DNA from: an uncultured Ruminococcus sp.
Lineage (GTDB): Bacteria > Bacillota > Clostridia > Oscillospirales > CAG-272
Direction: 5' to 3'
Length of the DNA stretch: 41,756 nucleotides
Assembly (NCBI GenBank): GCA_902795355.1
Contig: CADBKZ010000014.1
Coordinates: 1 to 41,756, forward strand
Positions 7,568 to 16,384 of this stretch are shown piece after piece. The position numbers were made by a program, and so were the translations under genes. Every line of letters starts with the position of its first letter. Positions within the stretch are counted from its first letter, which is position 1. The notes beneath the pieces were generated by a model. That model saw only the letters and a list, made by a program, of their open reading frames with translations, searched no databases and was not told where the DNA came from.

Positions 7568-8893
7568 TTAACCCCCGTTTTCATTTTGGCCGGAATGCCC
7601 TTCCGGAACAATCGTTTTCTCCGCCTCGGTTTGCAGCAGCTTTTTTCTGCGCAGTTTTATAAGGAAGAGTACGCCGCCGCCAATCGCCAGAATAGCCGCC
7701 TCGATGATTACGGCATAGCCCCAGCGCGGCATTCGGAACGGAACGCCCGGCTCGCAAACGATGAAAACGCCGAGCTCGTCGGTTTCAAACCGTATCAGGC
7801 GCGCGCTTGCCTGACATTCCAGCTTTTGAATGCCGCCGTTTTCATCCATCCGGTATACCTCGGTTTTCTCGCCAGCGGACAATTCGTTCAAGCGAAGATC
7901 GACCACAATCGGCTCCGTAAGCGAAACCGGCTCCCCGCTCTTACTCCACAGGGCGAGCGAGATTACCTGATAATTCCTTGAAACCGTTTCCATAGCCGCC
8001 GACGCCAATTCGTACAGCGCGCTTCCCTCTCCGGCAAAGCCAACCGTCAGCGAGGAGTCCGGCGGAACCGTTCCGCTCGGATCGCGGAAGCTCGCCACAC
8101 CCGAAGCTTCCGCCGACGCAATTAATTTTGCCGTTTGCTCCGCGCTGCTTGGGTTGCCCAGCGAGGTTTTGTAGGTTTCGCACTCCGCGCGGACAATCAA
8201 TGTGTATTCCCCGTAACGGTCAAGCGGAACGGAACCGTTTGTTATGGGAATTTCTTCCCCGTTGTACAGGATCCGGCGGATCACCGCGCAAGATTCGTTG
8301 CCAATGGCCGCGGAAACTTCCGGCAGCACAAAGGTTTTGCCCGCACCGCCGGAAACATGGTATTCGGAAGCGATGGCGGTTGAGAAAACCGGAATGTATT
8401 CCGCCGGACGTTCCCGATCCGGTTCCGAAACGGCGTCCGAGAGCTTGGTTGCGCTATCAAGGTTCAGACGAATGGAAAAATTCGTTACCGTGTCCATCGC
8501 TTTGACGTATACCGACAGGTGCAGGTCCTTCCGCGCGTTCTCTTCCGAGAGCGTGTAGCAAACGGTGCGCACAGATCCTTCCGAGGAGACGACGTAGCTC
8601 CCTGCAACGCGATCGTCCATAATCAATTGCATATCTTGCAGCTGCGCCGCGTTGGTTTGCGTAATGGAGACGTAGCAAAGCGAGCCGATTTTCTCCAAGG
8701 TTACGGTTTTGGCAAAATTGCCGCCGATCATTCCCTTGCCCATGGCGCTCGTGCCGCCGATTTCATAGGTGCATTCCCAAGTGCCGTCGCCGCCGGAGAA
8801 CGGACTTTCCGAAGCGGCGGGCAACGCCGGCAGGAACAGCAACGCCAGCGAGAGCAGGCAGCACGCAACGCCTTTTTTGAATGTTTTTTTCAT
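7568..8893 (-). CDS. NEAT-like heme-binding surface protein with C-terminal membrane anchor
   Basis: 441 residues with a signal peptide (1-28, ending ALPAASE). Residues about 37-147 follow the NEAT pattern: DGTWECTYEIGG, then SAMGKGM with an aromatic, LCYVSITQ, VRTVCYTLSEE and the final strand FSIRLNLD. The usual heme-ligating YxxxY before the last strand reads TVTNF, with a Met two residues earlier and a Tyr a little further upstream. A beta-rich region follows, then a transmembrane helix near residue 400 and a basic tail (KLRRKKLL), so it is held in the membrane rather than by sortase. The ATG at 8893 has GGAG upstream and follows the previous stop by 4 bases. A role as a membrane-side heme receiver for the ECF importer is inference. 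If not NEAT, it is a beta-sandwich protein of unknown ligand. Confidence 0.6.
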   Translation of the reverse strand: MKKTFKKGVACCLLSLALLFLPALPAASESPFSGGDGTWECTYEIGGTSAMGKGMIGGNFAKTVTLEKIGSLCYVSITQTNAAQLQDMQLIMDDRVAGSYVVSSEGSVRTVCYTLSEENARKDLHLSVYVKAMDTVTNFSIRLNLDSATKLSDAVSEPDRERPAEYIPVFSTAIASEYHVSGGAGKTFVLPEVSAAIGNESCAVIRRILYNGEEIPITNGSVPLDRYGEYTLIVRAECETYKTSLGNPSSAEQTAKLIASAEASGVASFRDPSGTVPPDSSLTVGFAGEGSALYELASAAMETVSRNYQVISLALWSKSGEPVSLTEPIVVDLRLNELSAGEKTEVYRMDENGGIQKLECQASARLIRFETDELGVFIVCEPGVPFRMPRWGYAVIIEAAILAIGGGVLFLIKLRRKKLLQTEAEKTIVPEGHSGQNENGG

Positions 8894-8897
8894 CGTT

Positions 8898-11800
8898 TCA
8901 TTCTCCGATCGGTCCGTAAACGGCAACCAATGTTACGGTGAACACATAGCCGTCCTGATCGACGCTTTCCACCGCCCAATCGCCGTCCAGCTTGCTATAA
9001 CTCAAATGGATTCTCGTCAGCGTTCCGCCCACATCGACCGCCCAATATTTGAATTCGATCCGGTCGCGCAATTCGGGATTGACGGGTACGCTGTTCATCT
9101 GCGCGAGCTTTGCTTCTGGGAAAAGGACCGCAAAGGTCTTTCCCTCTTCAAACAACTCGCCGCGGAAACTGATGTTTCGGAAAGACTCTTCTTCCGGCGT
9201 ATAGGGATTATCGGTTTTGCAGACGATGGTGATCAACTTGTGGAAAATCGGCTCAAAAACCGTATTCCCCTGAACGGAAACGCTTGAAATGTTGATCCCG
9301 TCCGAAAGCACCGTGCGTTCTCCCGAAATGCCGGTGGAAAGATCGATATAGCGGTAGCCTGTTACCGTATAGCCGCCGGGAATGGTTCCCGGGCTCGGCG
9401 TTGCGGCGTACTCGAAGGTCATGTTGTAGGTGCGGCGTTGGAGATGGACGGTCTTGTCGGTTTCCGTGCCGTCCACGCGCGTTGTAACCGTAATTCCCTC
9501 GTCCCACAGGCCGTAAAGAACCGCGTTGGCGGTGTTGAAGGCGGCCACGAAATCGTCAATGCTGTAACTGTCGTAAAAGAGCCGCCCGCTGTCGTATGGC
9601 GAAGCATACGGCTTGGTTGCCCATGTATAAAACCAATCGTTCCCGATCTTTCCCTCGGAAGCAAAGCAGGAAACGCTCATGGTAATCGGCTTGCCCTCGG
9701 CAAGGGTGAAAGGCGCGGTTTTGTAAGCGTAATACGTTTTTCCGCCTTCCACAAAGGAGGTGCTTTGCGCCGCGATCTCCGCGTTGAAGGGATGCGCTTC
9801 GTCGGTGATATAGGTAATGGTCATTTCGGTGTTGTTCCGGTCCAGCACATCCAATTCCCGCCAGAAATCAAACCTGCGGCTGATGCGCGAGGCAAACACC
9901 GGATTTCCCTCTTCATCGTTTCCGAGCGTAAACCGGCAATAAACGCGGATACGCCCCGGCTGACGGAGGATTACCGTTCCCGTGTTTGCAACCGCCTCAA
10001 AGGTGCCATGCTTTGCATTGGTGCTGTTTGCGCCGCCGAGGGCGACAAACTTTTCGGTGGAACGGTCGAAAACGTCGCAGGTGATCGTTGCGTCCGAAAG
10101 GCGCGTGAAATCGGAGCTGTAAACTCTCGGCGCGATGAACACATATTTGGTATTGCTGAAATAGTTTTCGTTTGTGAAGATCTGGGAAAGCGGCTCGTCC
10201 TTTCCGAGGAAATTGACGTTATAGAGCGCCTCGGCGGTCCATTTATCGCCGTATGCCGTTGTATAGACGAAGGAGAAATAGGCGTAATCCCCCGGGTTGA
10301 GATAGGAGAGCAGTTCGTTTGCGATCTCATCGGTGGTCATGCCGGCGGTACTCTTGGTGAAATACCTTGTTGCGGAATCAATGGTATAGGATTGGAGAAC
10401 CATCGTCTCCCACGTATCCTCGGCGGTAAGGTGGAAGCGGAAGGTTTTGCCAACCACTTCGCGCAGGTCGCTCTCGCCGTGGAGCAGTTTTTTCTGGAGA
10501 GATTTATCGGCCGCGTCGGTGCCGAAATTTGCCGAAACCGCGCGGCGCACGCGGGAACCGTCGCCCTGCGTGCTGAACTGCAGATTGCCGCGGATGAACA
10601 GCCCGTCGTTTTCATCGAAAATTTCATAGCGCGGGCGGCCGGCGGAAACGAGGGAGAACACATAATAATCGCGCTCGCCGTATTCGTTTACCATTTCATA
10701 CATTACGTATTCTTCCGTGCCGTCAACGCTCATCATGCCGGGATTTCCTTTTTCCATGGAGCTGCTCTTGGGTTCGCGGAAATGGGGGGTATAAAGTCCG
10801 GTGTCTTCATCCACCGTCAGCGTGCACATATTCAGAATGCAAACGTCCGCCACATAGTCGGGGTCGTCCGGAAAGTAGTTGGAAACATATTCCTCGTGCT
10901 TGCCGAACCAATCGTAGGTGACGCGCGGAATGGCAATGCTCTCGCCCACCTCGTAAATTGCGGCGGGATCGAAAGAACCCTCGACCACGGTGGGAACCGC
11001 GCCGCCCTGATCCACGCGCAGTTCCACAAGCGAGGAAAGCGTTCCTTCGCCGGTATTGAGCGTATAGACAACGGCGAGATCCTCGTTGAGCGCAATGGAA
11101 CGGGAAGAAATTGCAACCTCTTTGGTAAAGTCCGCTTTGTTGTTCGCCATGCGGTACGCTTTGATTTCCAATCCGGTAAAATCGGTTTGCGCGGGAATCA
11201 CCTTTTCGCGGAAAAGGCTGTAAAGATCCACCTCGGAGTCGGCCGCGACCGTTTTGCCGACGCGCACCGTTTTGCGCATTCTGTGGCCGGTATTATCGAA
11301 GGTGCGGAAGGTATAGGAATCCTCGCAGAGGTCCTGCCGCCGCGCGTCGTAGCCATACACCTGATAAACGGCGCGGTAGGTCAGGTTGGAATCGCTTGCG
11401 TGGACCTTGCCGACCGGTTGATAGGTTACGCGGGTGCCGTAGGTCAGAGCCGAAATCGTTTCCAGATTTACCTTTTGGGCGGCGGAGCTGAAAAAGTAGG
11501 TTGCGAGATCATAATTCATGCCGTAGGTGCGCATGAGATCATAGGCGTCGCTTCCGCTCATGCCGACCATCAGATTGGCGTCCGTCGTATGCAGCCGGAG
11601 GCTCATTTCATCAGAATACTGAAAATAATCGCCTTCCAGCGGGATATAATCCATGGATTCCTCGGCAATGGGCAGCATATGTTCAAAGTCGATCTCGATC
11701 CGCTTTGCGGAAATACCGAGCTGTCCCGCGCCGAAAATGCACTCCATAGCGGTGGAAATGCCGTCAAAATGCAGATCCCGACGGTAATCGTCGCCCATAT

Positions 11801-12995
11801 CGGCAATGTAATAGAGTTGGCCGGAATCGGGATGAAATTCATAGCTGAACTGCCCGTAATAACTCTTATCGTCCGGCGCATTCGATTCCGAAACGATGGG
11901 CGTGGTATAGGACCCGCTGACCATATAGAAATTGATAAACCGCGAGAAAAGATCGTCCGGAGAAAGCACGCCGGCTTCGTTGGAAGCCATAAGACTATAC
12001 GCCGCGAAGGGCTTGATGAGCGTATAATGCCCGCCCTCGGCGCGGATATAGGAAAACACCGGATTGAACGATTCCGCCATCGTCTCCCCGCCGTCCGTCA
12101 GGCGCATATAGGTGCGCACCAGATAATAGCCGTCGTCCAGCGCGGGGTCCTGCTCGGTAAAGGGCTTATCGTAGCCGATGAACGCCGTAATGCGGAATTC
12201 CACCAGATACTCGGTCTGCGTGGCGCCCACGTAGTTTGCGGCGTCCGGATCGTTCGACAGCCCGTCGGCAGGGTTGCAATCGGTCCACAGGACGGAGAGA
12301 TAGAGCGGATCGGAGAGTTTCCAGCGCGAAATATCGATGAAAATGGTGCGCGAGAGCGAGTTTTCCGCCTCGATCCGCTCCGTGACCTGCGCCACGCTGC
12401 TCGATTCCGCCGCAACCGTAACGGTGTATGCCGAGGCAAGGTCGAAATACCCCGTGGTATAGGGGGAGCGGTACTGCAATTTGAGCCGGATGCCGCTTCC
12501 CGATTTTTCGATAAACGTTCCCTCTGCCACAATGTCCTGCGAGAAATCATCATAGCCGCCAACGGCATCGGTCAGCCGGCCTTTCTTCACGCTTTCGGGA
12601 ACGATCGCCGCCGAAAATTCGATGGCATAGGTACCGTTCGCCACAATCGCTTCCTCGATCCAACGGGCGTAAAGCGTCACGTTCCGCATTCGGATCAAAA
12701 GGTAATCGTCCTCATAGGGCTGCGTATATTCCGCGTCAAAATACCACCCCGCAAACACATAGCCAACCTTTTTCGGAATTGGCAGTTTGGGGATGTAGGA
12801 AGCCGTATAATACAGGCTGGAAATCGGCGTTTCCAACCCTTGGGAATTGAAATAGATAATGTATTGCTGATCGCCGTAGGCATCCTGAATCACCTCGCGC
12901 GGGTCTTCCGATGTTTTGGAAAACGCCGAACAGCCCGCAAACAGCAGGCAAACGGTCAGCAGAAACAGAAAGGTGAAAATCCATTTTTTTGCCAT
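8898..12995 (-). CDS. Giant surface lipoprotein (1365 aa) with InlB-type repeats and possible NEAT-like modules
   Basis: The signal peptide ends in lipobox LLFAGC (lipidated Cys22). Residues about 42-110 form a Listeria-Bacteroides (InlB_B) beta-grasp repeat with GYVFAGWYFD and a closing LYARW. Two downstream stretches resemble NEAT starts: NGTYAIEF through a long strand series, and DGYYLVRTYMRLTDGG followed by ETMAES and GGHYTLI. The central region is beta-rich without a family I recognise, and the C-terminus has further InlB-like pieces (EFKYWAVDV). There is no LPXTG motif, so it is lipid-anchored. The ATG at 12995 has RBS GGAGG. It lies between the LRR lipoprotein and the NEAT protein in one operon. 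Capture of a host or dietary ligand at the surface is inferred. Confidence 0.65.
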   Translation of the reverse strand: MAKKWIFTFLFLLTVCLLFAGCSAFSKTSEDPREVIQDAYGDQQYIIYFNSQGLETPISSLYYTASYIPKLPIPKKVGYVFAGWYFDAEYTQPYEDDYLLIRMRNVTLYARWIEEAIVANGTYAIEFSAAIVPESVKKGRLTDAVGGYDDFSQDIVAEGTFIEKSGSGIRLKLQYRSPYTTGYFDLASAYTVTVAAESSSVAQVTERIEAENSLSRTIFIDISRWKLSDPLYLSVLWTDCNPADGLSNDPDAANYVGATQTEYLVEFRITAFIGYDKPFTEQDPALDDGYYLVRTYMRLTDGGETMAESFNPVFSYIRAEGGHYTLIKPFAAYSLMASNEAGVLSPDDLFSRFINFYMVSGSYTTPIVSESNAPDDKSYYGQFSYEFHPDSGQLYYIADMGDDYRRDLHFDGISTAMECIFGAGQLGISAKRIEIDFEHMLPIAEESMDYIPLEGDYFQYSDEMSLRLHTTDANLMVGMSGSDAYDLMRTYGMNYDLATYFFSSAAQKVNLETISALTYGTRVTYQPVGKVHASDSNLTYRAVYQVYGYDARRQDLCEDSYTFRTFDNTGHRMRKTVRVGKTVAADSEVDLYSLFREKVIPAQTDFTGLEIKAYRMANNKADFTKEVAISSRSIALNEDLAVVYTLNTGEGTLSSLVELRVDQGGAVPTVVEGSFDPAAIYEVGESIAIPRVTYDWFGKHEEYVSNYFPDDPDYVADVCILNMCTLTVDEDTGLYTPHFREPKSSSMEKGNPGMMSVDGTEEYVMYEMVNEYGERDYYVFSLVSAGRPRYEIFDENDGLFIRGNLQFSTQGDGSRVRRAVSANFGTDAADKSLQKKLLHGESDLREVVGKTFRFHLTAEDTWETMVLQSYTIDSATRYFTKSTAGMTTDEIANELLSYLNPGDYAYFSFVYTTAYGDKWTAEALYNVNFLGKDEPLSQIFTNENYFSNTKYVFIAPRVYSSDFTRLSDATITCDVFDRSTEKFVALGGANSTNAKHGTFEAVANTGTVILRQPGRIRVYCRFTLGNDEEGNPVFASRISRRFDFWRELDVLDRNNTEMTITYITDEAHPFNAEIAAQSTSFVEGGKTYYAYKTAPFTLAEGKPITMSVSCFASEGKIGNDWFYTWATKPYASPYDSGRLFYDSYSIDDFVAAFNTANAVLYGLWDEGITVTTRVDGTETDKTVHLQRRTYNMTFEYAATPSPGTIPGGYTVTGYRYIDLSTGISGERTVLSDGINISSVSVQGNTVFEPIFHKLITIVCKTDNPYTPEEESFRNISFRGELFEEGKTFAVLFPEAKLAQMNSVPVNPELRDRIEFKYWAVDVGGTLTRIHLSYSKLDGDWAVESVDQDGYVFTVTLVAVYGPIGE

Positions 12996-13036
12996 GTTCA
13001 ATAACCTCCATGGTGATTCCCGCATAGCGGGGGATA

Positions 13037-13063
13037 CCCCGCGCCGCTCGGTGCGGCGCGGGG
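13037..13063. repeat. Strong intercistronic GC hairpin
   Basis: An 11-base-pair perfect GC stem (13037-13047 with 13053-13063) with a 5-base loop, between the two lipoprotein genes. On the plus strand it is followed by six T (13065-13070), so it reads as a plus-strand terminator. On the transcribed minus strand the T run lies before the hairpin as A's and no U tract follows. It may stabilise or partition the lipoprotein mRNA, or stop antisense transcription. Confidence 0.75.
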
Positions 13064-13098
13064 CTTTTTTGCTCCCCCTTGCGGGAAAGCGGATCCGG

Positions 13099-16000
13099 TT
13101 AATACGCGATGCTGTTATAGCGTACCACGGTTGCCATGAACGCCATTACTTCCTCGTAATCTGCGTCGGTGGTCAGGTGTCCGTCAAACCAGCCGTCCTC
13201 AAAGATCGCGTCGGCGGCGCTGAAATCGTAGTCCTTGCTTGCAATGGCGCTGATTTGCTCCGCGGTAAGCCACTTATCGCTGAGCGAAGTGTTGGCTGCG
13301 TCGTAGTTCTGAATTTTGTTCAGCACGTTCGCGGAAATATCGGTGAACGCGTTCTTATGGATTTTGGAAACGGCAACGAAGAGCAGCGCGGTGTTCTTTT
13401 TGAAGTTCTTACTGTTGATGTTCCAATAGGAATCCAGATAGCTGACCGACCCCTCCATGATCTCCCAGCGAACGATCGAATCCTGAATGCCGAGAGAAGA
13501 ACGGCGGGTGGAGGTACCAAACGCAACGAAACCGCTGTTGATAGCGGGTCTTGCGACCAGCGAGATCAGACGGACGTCGTAAACCGTGATCGGAACGGTG
13601 GGGTCTCCCGCTTCGTTGCGGGCGGCGAGGTTGGCATACTGATACTCGGTGGAGGTGGAAACGAACTGCACCAGAGCCGAGCCGCCTGCCCAGCCTCCGG
13701 CGCCCCAGATTACGAAGTCGCCCTGTTTGAGGTTGGGGTTGATCTTTGTGGTGGTGGAAGTTTCTCCCGCAATCGTGAGCGAAATATCCTCTTCGCCTTC
13801 CACCGAATCGAACCCTTGCAAGGTGGGAATTTTGAAGGCGTAGGGCCCGACCTCTTTGAGGTTGCGGACGGGGAGCGCGAGCTTGGTTGCCGAAATTCCT
13901 TCAAAAGCGCTGCGGCCGATTTTTTCCAGATCCCCCGCGCTCATGAATACGGTGGTAAGGTTTGCGGCTTTGTAGAAGGCGTATTCGCCGATGGTTTTTA
14001 CCGTTTTGGGGATTACGACGGCGGTGATATTATCATAGTTGAGGTCGATCCGGTCGGAGCTGTCGGCATACGCGTCCGAAGCGTCGAAAGCGTGCGGCGC
14101 AATGGCAACCACGGTGTAGGTTTTGCCTTTGGATGTAATCGTTTCGGGAATCTCCACAAGGTAGTCGGAAGCGTCGGCGTTCCAGCGGTATGCCGTGGTG
14201 CGGTTGAAGCCGGTGATGGTGGCTGTCAGATCCGCGTCGTTGATGGTGTAGGTATAGCCCTCGGCATAATAGGAGAACTCAACGTCAAGGTAAAGGTTGG
14301 AATCGGGAGCGACCGAATAGTCGTAGTCCTCGCCAAACTGCGTAACGCTGCGGATAAGCAAATCCACGCCGACCTGTTTGAGCGCGGGGACCGATTGGAT
14401 CAGCCAGCTCTGCGAGAAAGTCTGGCCGGAAACGCCTTCCAGAACGGTTACGGTGGAAGAACCGAGAATGTAGTCGTTCGCCGTAACCGTAATGCTGATG
14501 GATTCGCCCGCGTTGACCGCGCCGATGAACTTTACATAAGGGGCGTTTTTGGCGGTGGTATATTTCGTTTCCCAGTTGGTGAACGTGGTTTCGTTGATCG
14601 AATCGTCCTCGGGGACGGCCGCTTGCTTGATATAAACCGTTCCTTCCGTGTTCGGGTGCATACCCGCGGCGGGACCGAGGTAATTGAAGATTGCCATGGC
14701 GGCGGCGTTCATGCCATCGGCGCAGTTGAGATAGCAATTGTAGCTATAAAAGCTGCTCCCGTTGATGGGGTAATAGAAAGGATACTCCAAAACATTCGGG
14801 TTGTACGAAACGAACTTCCATGAAGCGGGCAGGATCAGCGATTCGATCGCCATGTTGCAGAAGGTGCCGACCTGAATGCCCGCAACGCCCTCGGGAACTT
14901 CCACAACGCCGTTATGAAGCGCGTTCGCCGCGCCGCCGACCAGAATTTTTCCGCGCGCGTCGTTCACGCGGTAGATCAGACCGTCGGACTCCATTCTGAA
15001 ATTGGCGTTCTTGGAAAAATCATAGCAGGGCTGCGCCATGGCGATGCTCTTGACCGAGGCGGGAATCACCACCTTATGTCCGTCGTTGAACTTGAAGGAG
15101 TTGATGATCACTTCCACGCCCTCGGGAAGCTCCACATCGAAGCCTACGCTGCCGAGGAACGCGTTATCAATGATCTTGACGGTGCTGGGAATCACCAATT
15201 TTTTGAGTTGGTATTCCCCGTTTGTGCCGCCGCGGATCACTTTGATTCCTTCATCATAAATCATGGTTTCCAGCTTGAATTGCTGTGTGGCGGCGGCGCT
15301 ATAGGTCACGTCTTCCACCTCGATGGTTTCCAGCTCGGTGTACTTGTTGCCGTCCGCGTCGGTCTTGGTAACTTCTCTCTTCATTTTGGAAAGGAAGGAG
15401 ACGGCGGGAAGATTGCGGGAATCGGCAAGCGATATTTTGTTGCTGAGCTGCGCGACGCTGTATTTATTGGTGGAAGCGTTCAACGCAAAATACGCCATTG
15501 GCGTACACCATTTGACCGTGACGGTGGTGTTTTGCCGGAAAGAAACGTTGCCTTTGGAGAAATCCAGCTCGGTATTGCCATCATAGTAATAGACATTGTT
15601 CGGGTCCATATACCATTTGCAAACCTCGGCGAACGGCGGCTCTTCCATGGCGGCGCCGGGAACCACACGGGTGGTGTAAACCACTTCATGCCCGTTGTCG
15701 AAGGTGATTTCGGCAACGAATCTGCCGTAAACATCCGCGGTATCAACCTCGGAAGTGTACGCAACGGTGCAGCCCGGGTCGGTGTACCACCCGTCGAAAA
15801 CCAGATTGGACTTCAATGGGTCGGAGTATCCGTCCAGAACGTCAATGAAATTCCTTGCGCCGAGGGCTTCTCCATCCACATGGATGTTGACCTCCACCGG
15901 AATGTAGCGAGCATAAACCCGAATCTCGCCCTCCACGTCGCGTCCGGAAAACACATTGGCAAACGCGGTGTCCAGATACCAATTCGCAAAGGTAAAATAA

Positions 16001-16308
16001 TCCTTTTCCGGTGCGGTGGGCGCGGAAACCGTTCCGTCCGCCGAGGGGGTAACGGTGGCGCCGAGTTGTTCCCATTCGCCCGTTTCGCTGTTCTGCACCA
16101 TGAATGTAACAGATTTTACATTGGAAGCAGGAGCGGCGGACGTTTCGCTTCCGGACGCGGCGTCCGCCGTGGAAACGGTTGTGTTTCCGGCGTTGTCGTC
16201 AGCCGGAGAATTGGCTGTGTTGCCGCAGGCGGCGAACACGAGGACGCAAAGACACAATCCGAGGATTGCAGTGAAAAGCGTCAGCAGTTTTTTTGTCTTT
16301 CTTGTCAT
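13099..16308 (-). CDS. Surface lipoprotein (1069 aa) with InlB-type modules and BspA-like leucine-rich repeats
   Basis: The signal peptide has lipobox LVFAAC (Cys28), followed by a low-complexity Ser/Ala/Thr/Asp linker. Three InlB_B-like modules occupy roughly residues 65-270, closing VYARY, VYGRF and VTVKW. LRR_5/BspA-type repeats lie around 330-500 (LKKLVIPSTVKIIDNAF, VVIPASVKSI, VVEVPEGVAGIQ) and around 700-830 (AVVIPKTVKTIGEYAF, LEKIGRSAF, LKEVGPYAF). Such repeats bind proteins at the surface. The ATG at 16308 has AGGAGG 13 bases upstream. The 76-base gap before it contains a small GCAA-capped hairpin (16348-16361). It shares an operon with MacB-like transporters upstream. Streptococcal Shr also combines leucine-rich repeats with NEAT domains, but here they are on separate proteins. 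Confidence 0.8.
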   Translation of the reverse strand: MTRKTKKLLTLFTAILGLCLCVLVFAACGNTANSPADDNAGNTTVSTADAASGSETSAAPASNVKSVTFMVQNSETGEWEQLGATVTPSADGTVSAPTAPEKDYFTFANWYLDTAFANVFSGRDVEGEIRVYARYIPVEVNIHVDGEALGARNFIDVLDGYSDPLKSNLVFDGWYTDPGCTVAYTSEVDTADVYGRFVAEITFDNGHEVVYTTRVVPGAAMEEPPFAEVCKWYMDPNNVYYYDGNTELDFSKGNVSFRQNTTVTVKWCTPMAYFALNASTNKYSVAQLSNKISLADSRNLPAVSFLSKMKREVTKTDADGNKYTELETIEVEDVTYSAAATQQFKLETMIYDEGIKVIRGGTNGEYQLKKLVIPSTVKIIDNAFLGSVGFDVELPEGVEVIINSFKFNDGHKVVIPASVKSIAMAQPCYDFSKNANFRMESDGLIYRVNDARGKILVGGAANALHNGVVEVPEGVAGIQVGTFCNMAIESLILPASWKFVSYNPNVLEYPFYYPINGSSFYSYNCYLNCADGMNAAAMAIFNYLGPAAGMHPNTEGTVYIKQAAVPEDDSINETTFTNWETKYTTAKNAPYVKFIGAVNAGESISITVTANDYILGSSTVTVLEGVSGQTFSQSWLIQSVPALKQVGVDLLIRSVTQFGEDYDYSVAPDSNLYLDVEFSYYAEGYTYTINDADLTATITGFNRTTAYRWNADASDYLVEIPETITSKGKTYTVVAIAPHAFDASDAYADSSDRIDLNYDNITAVVIPKTVKTIGEYAFYKAANLTTVFMSAGDLEKIGRSAFEGISATKLALPVRNLKEVGPYAFKIPTLQGFDSVEGEEDISLTIAGETSTTTKINPNLKQGDFVIWGAGGWAGGSALVQFVSTSTEYQYANLAARNEAGDPTVPITVYDVRLISLVARPAINSGFVAFGTSTRRSSLGIQDSIVRWEIMEGSVSYLDSYWNINSKNFKKNTALLFVAVSKIHKNAFTDISANVLNKIQNYDAANTSLSDKWLTAEQISAIASKDYDFSAADAIFEDGWFDGHLTTDADYEEVMAFMATVVRYNSIAY

Positions 16309-16384
16309 AGCTCTTCTATGACCTCCTTTGAGAAAATTTGTATAGAACTGCCTTGCGGCAGGATCTACCGGATGTTCCGCGCCG

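Noticed and set aside
9438..13004. 1188-residue plus-strand open frame across the giant lipoprotein
   Set aside because: It is an exact antisense mirror of the lipoprotein gene with no RBS, signal or domain, and is explained by codon bias leaving few stops. The minus-strand gene has a lipobox and InlB repeat.
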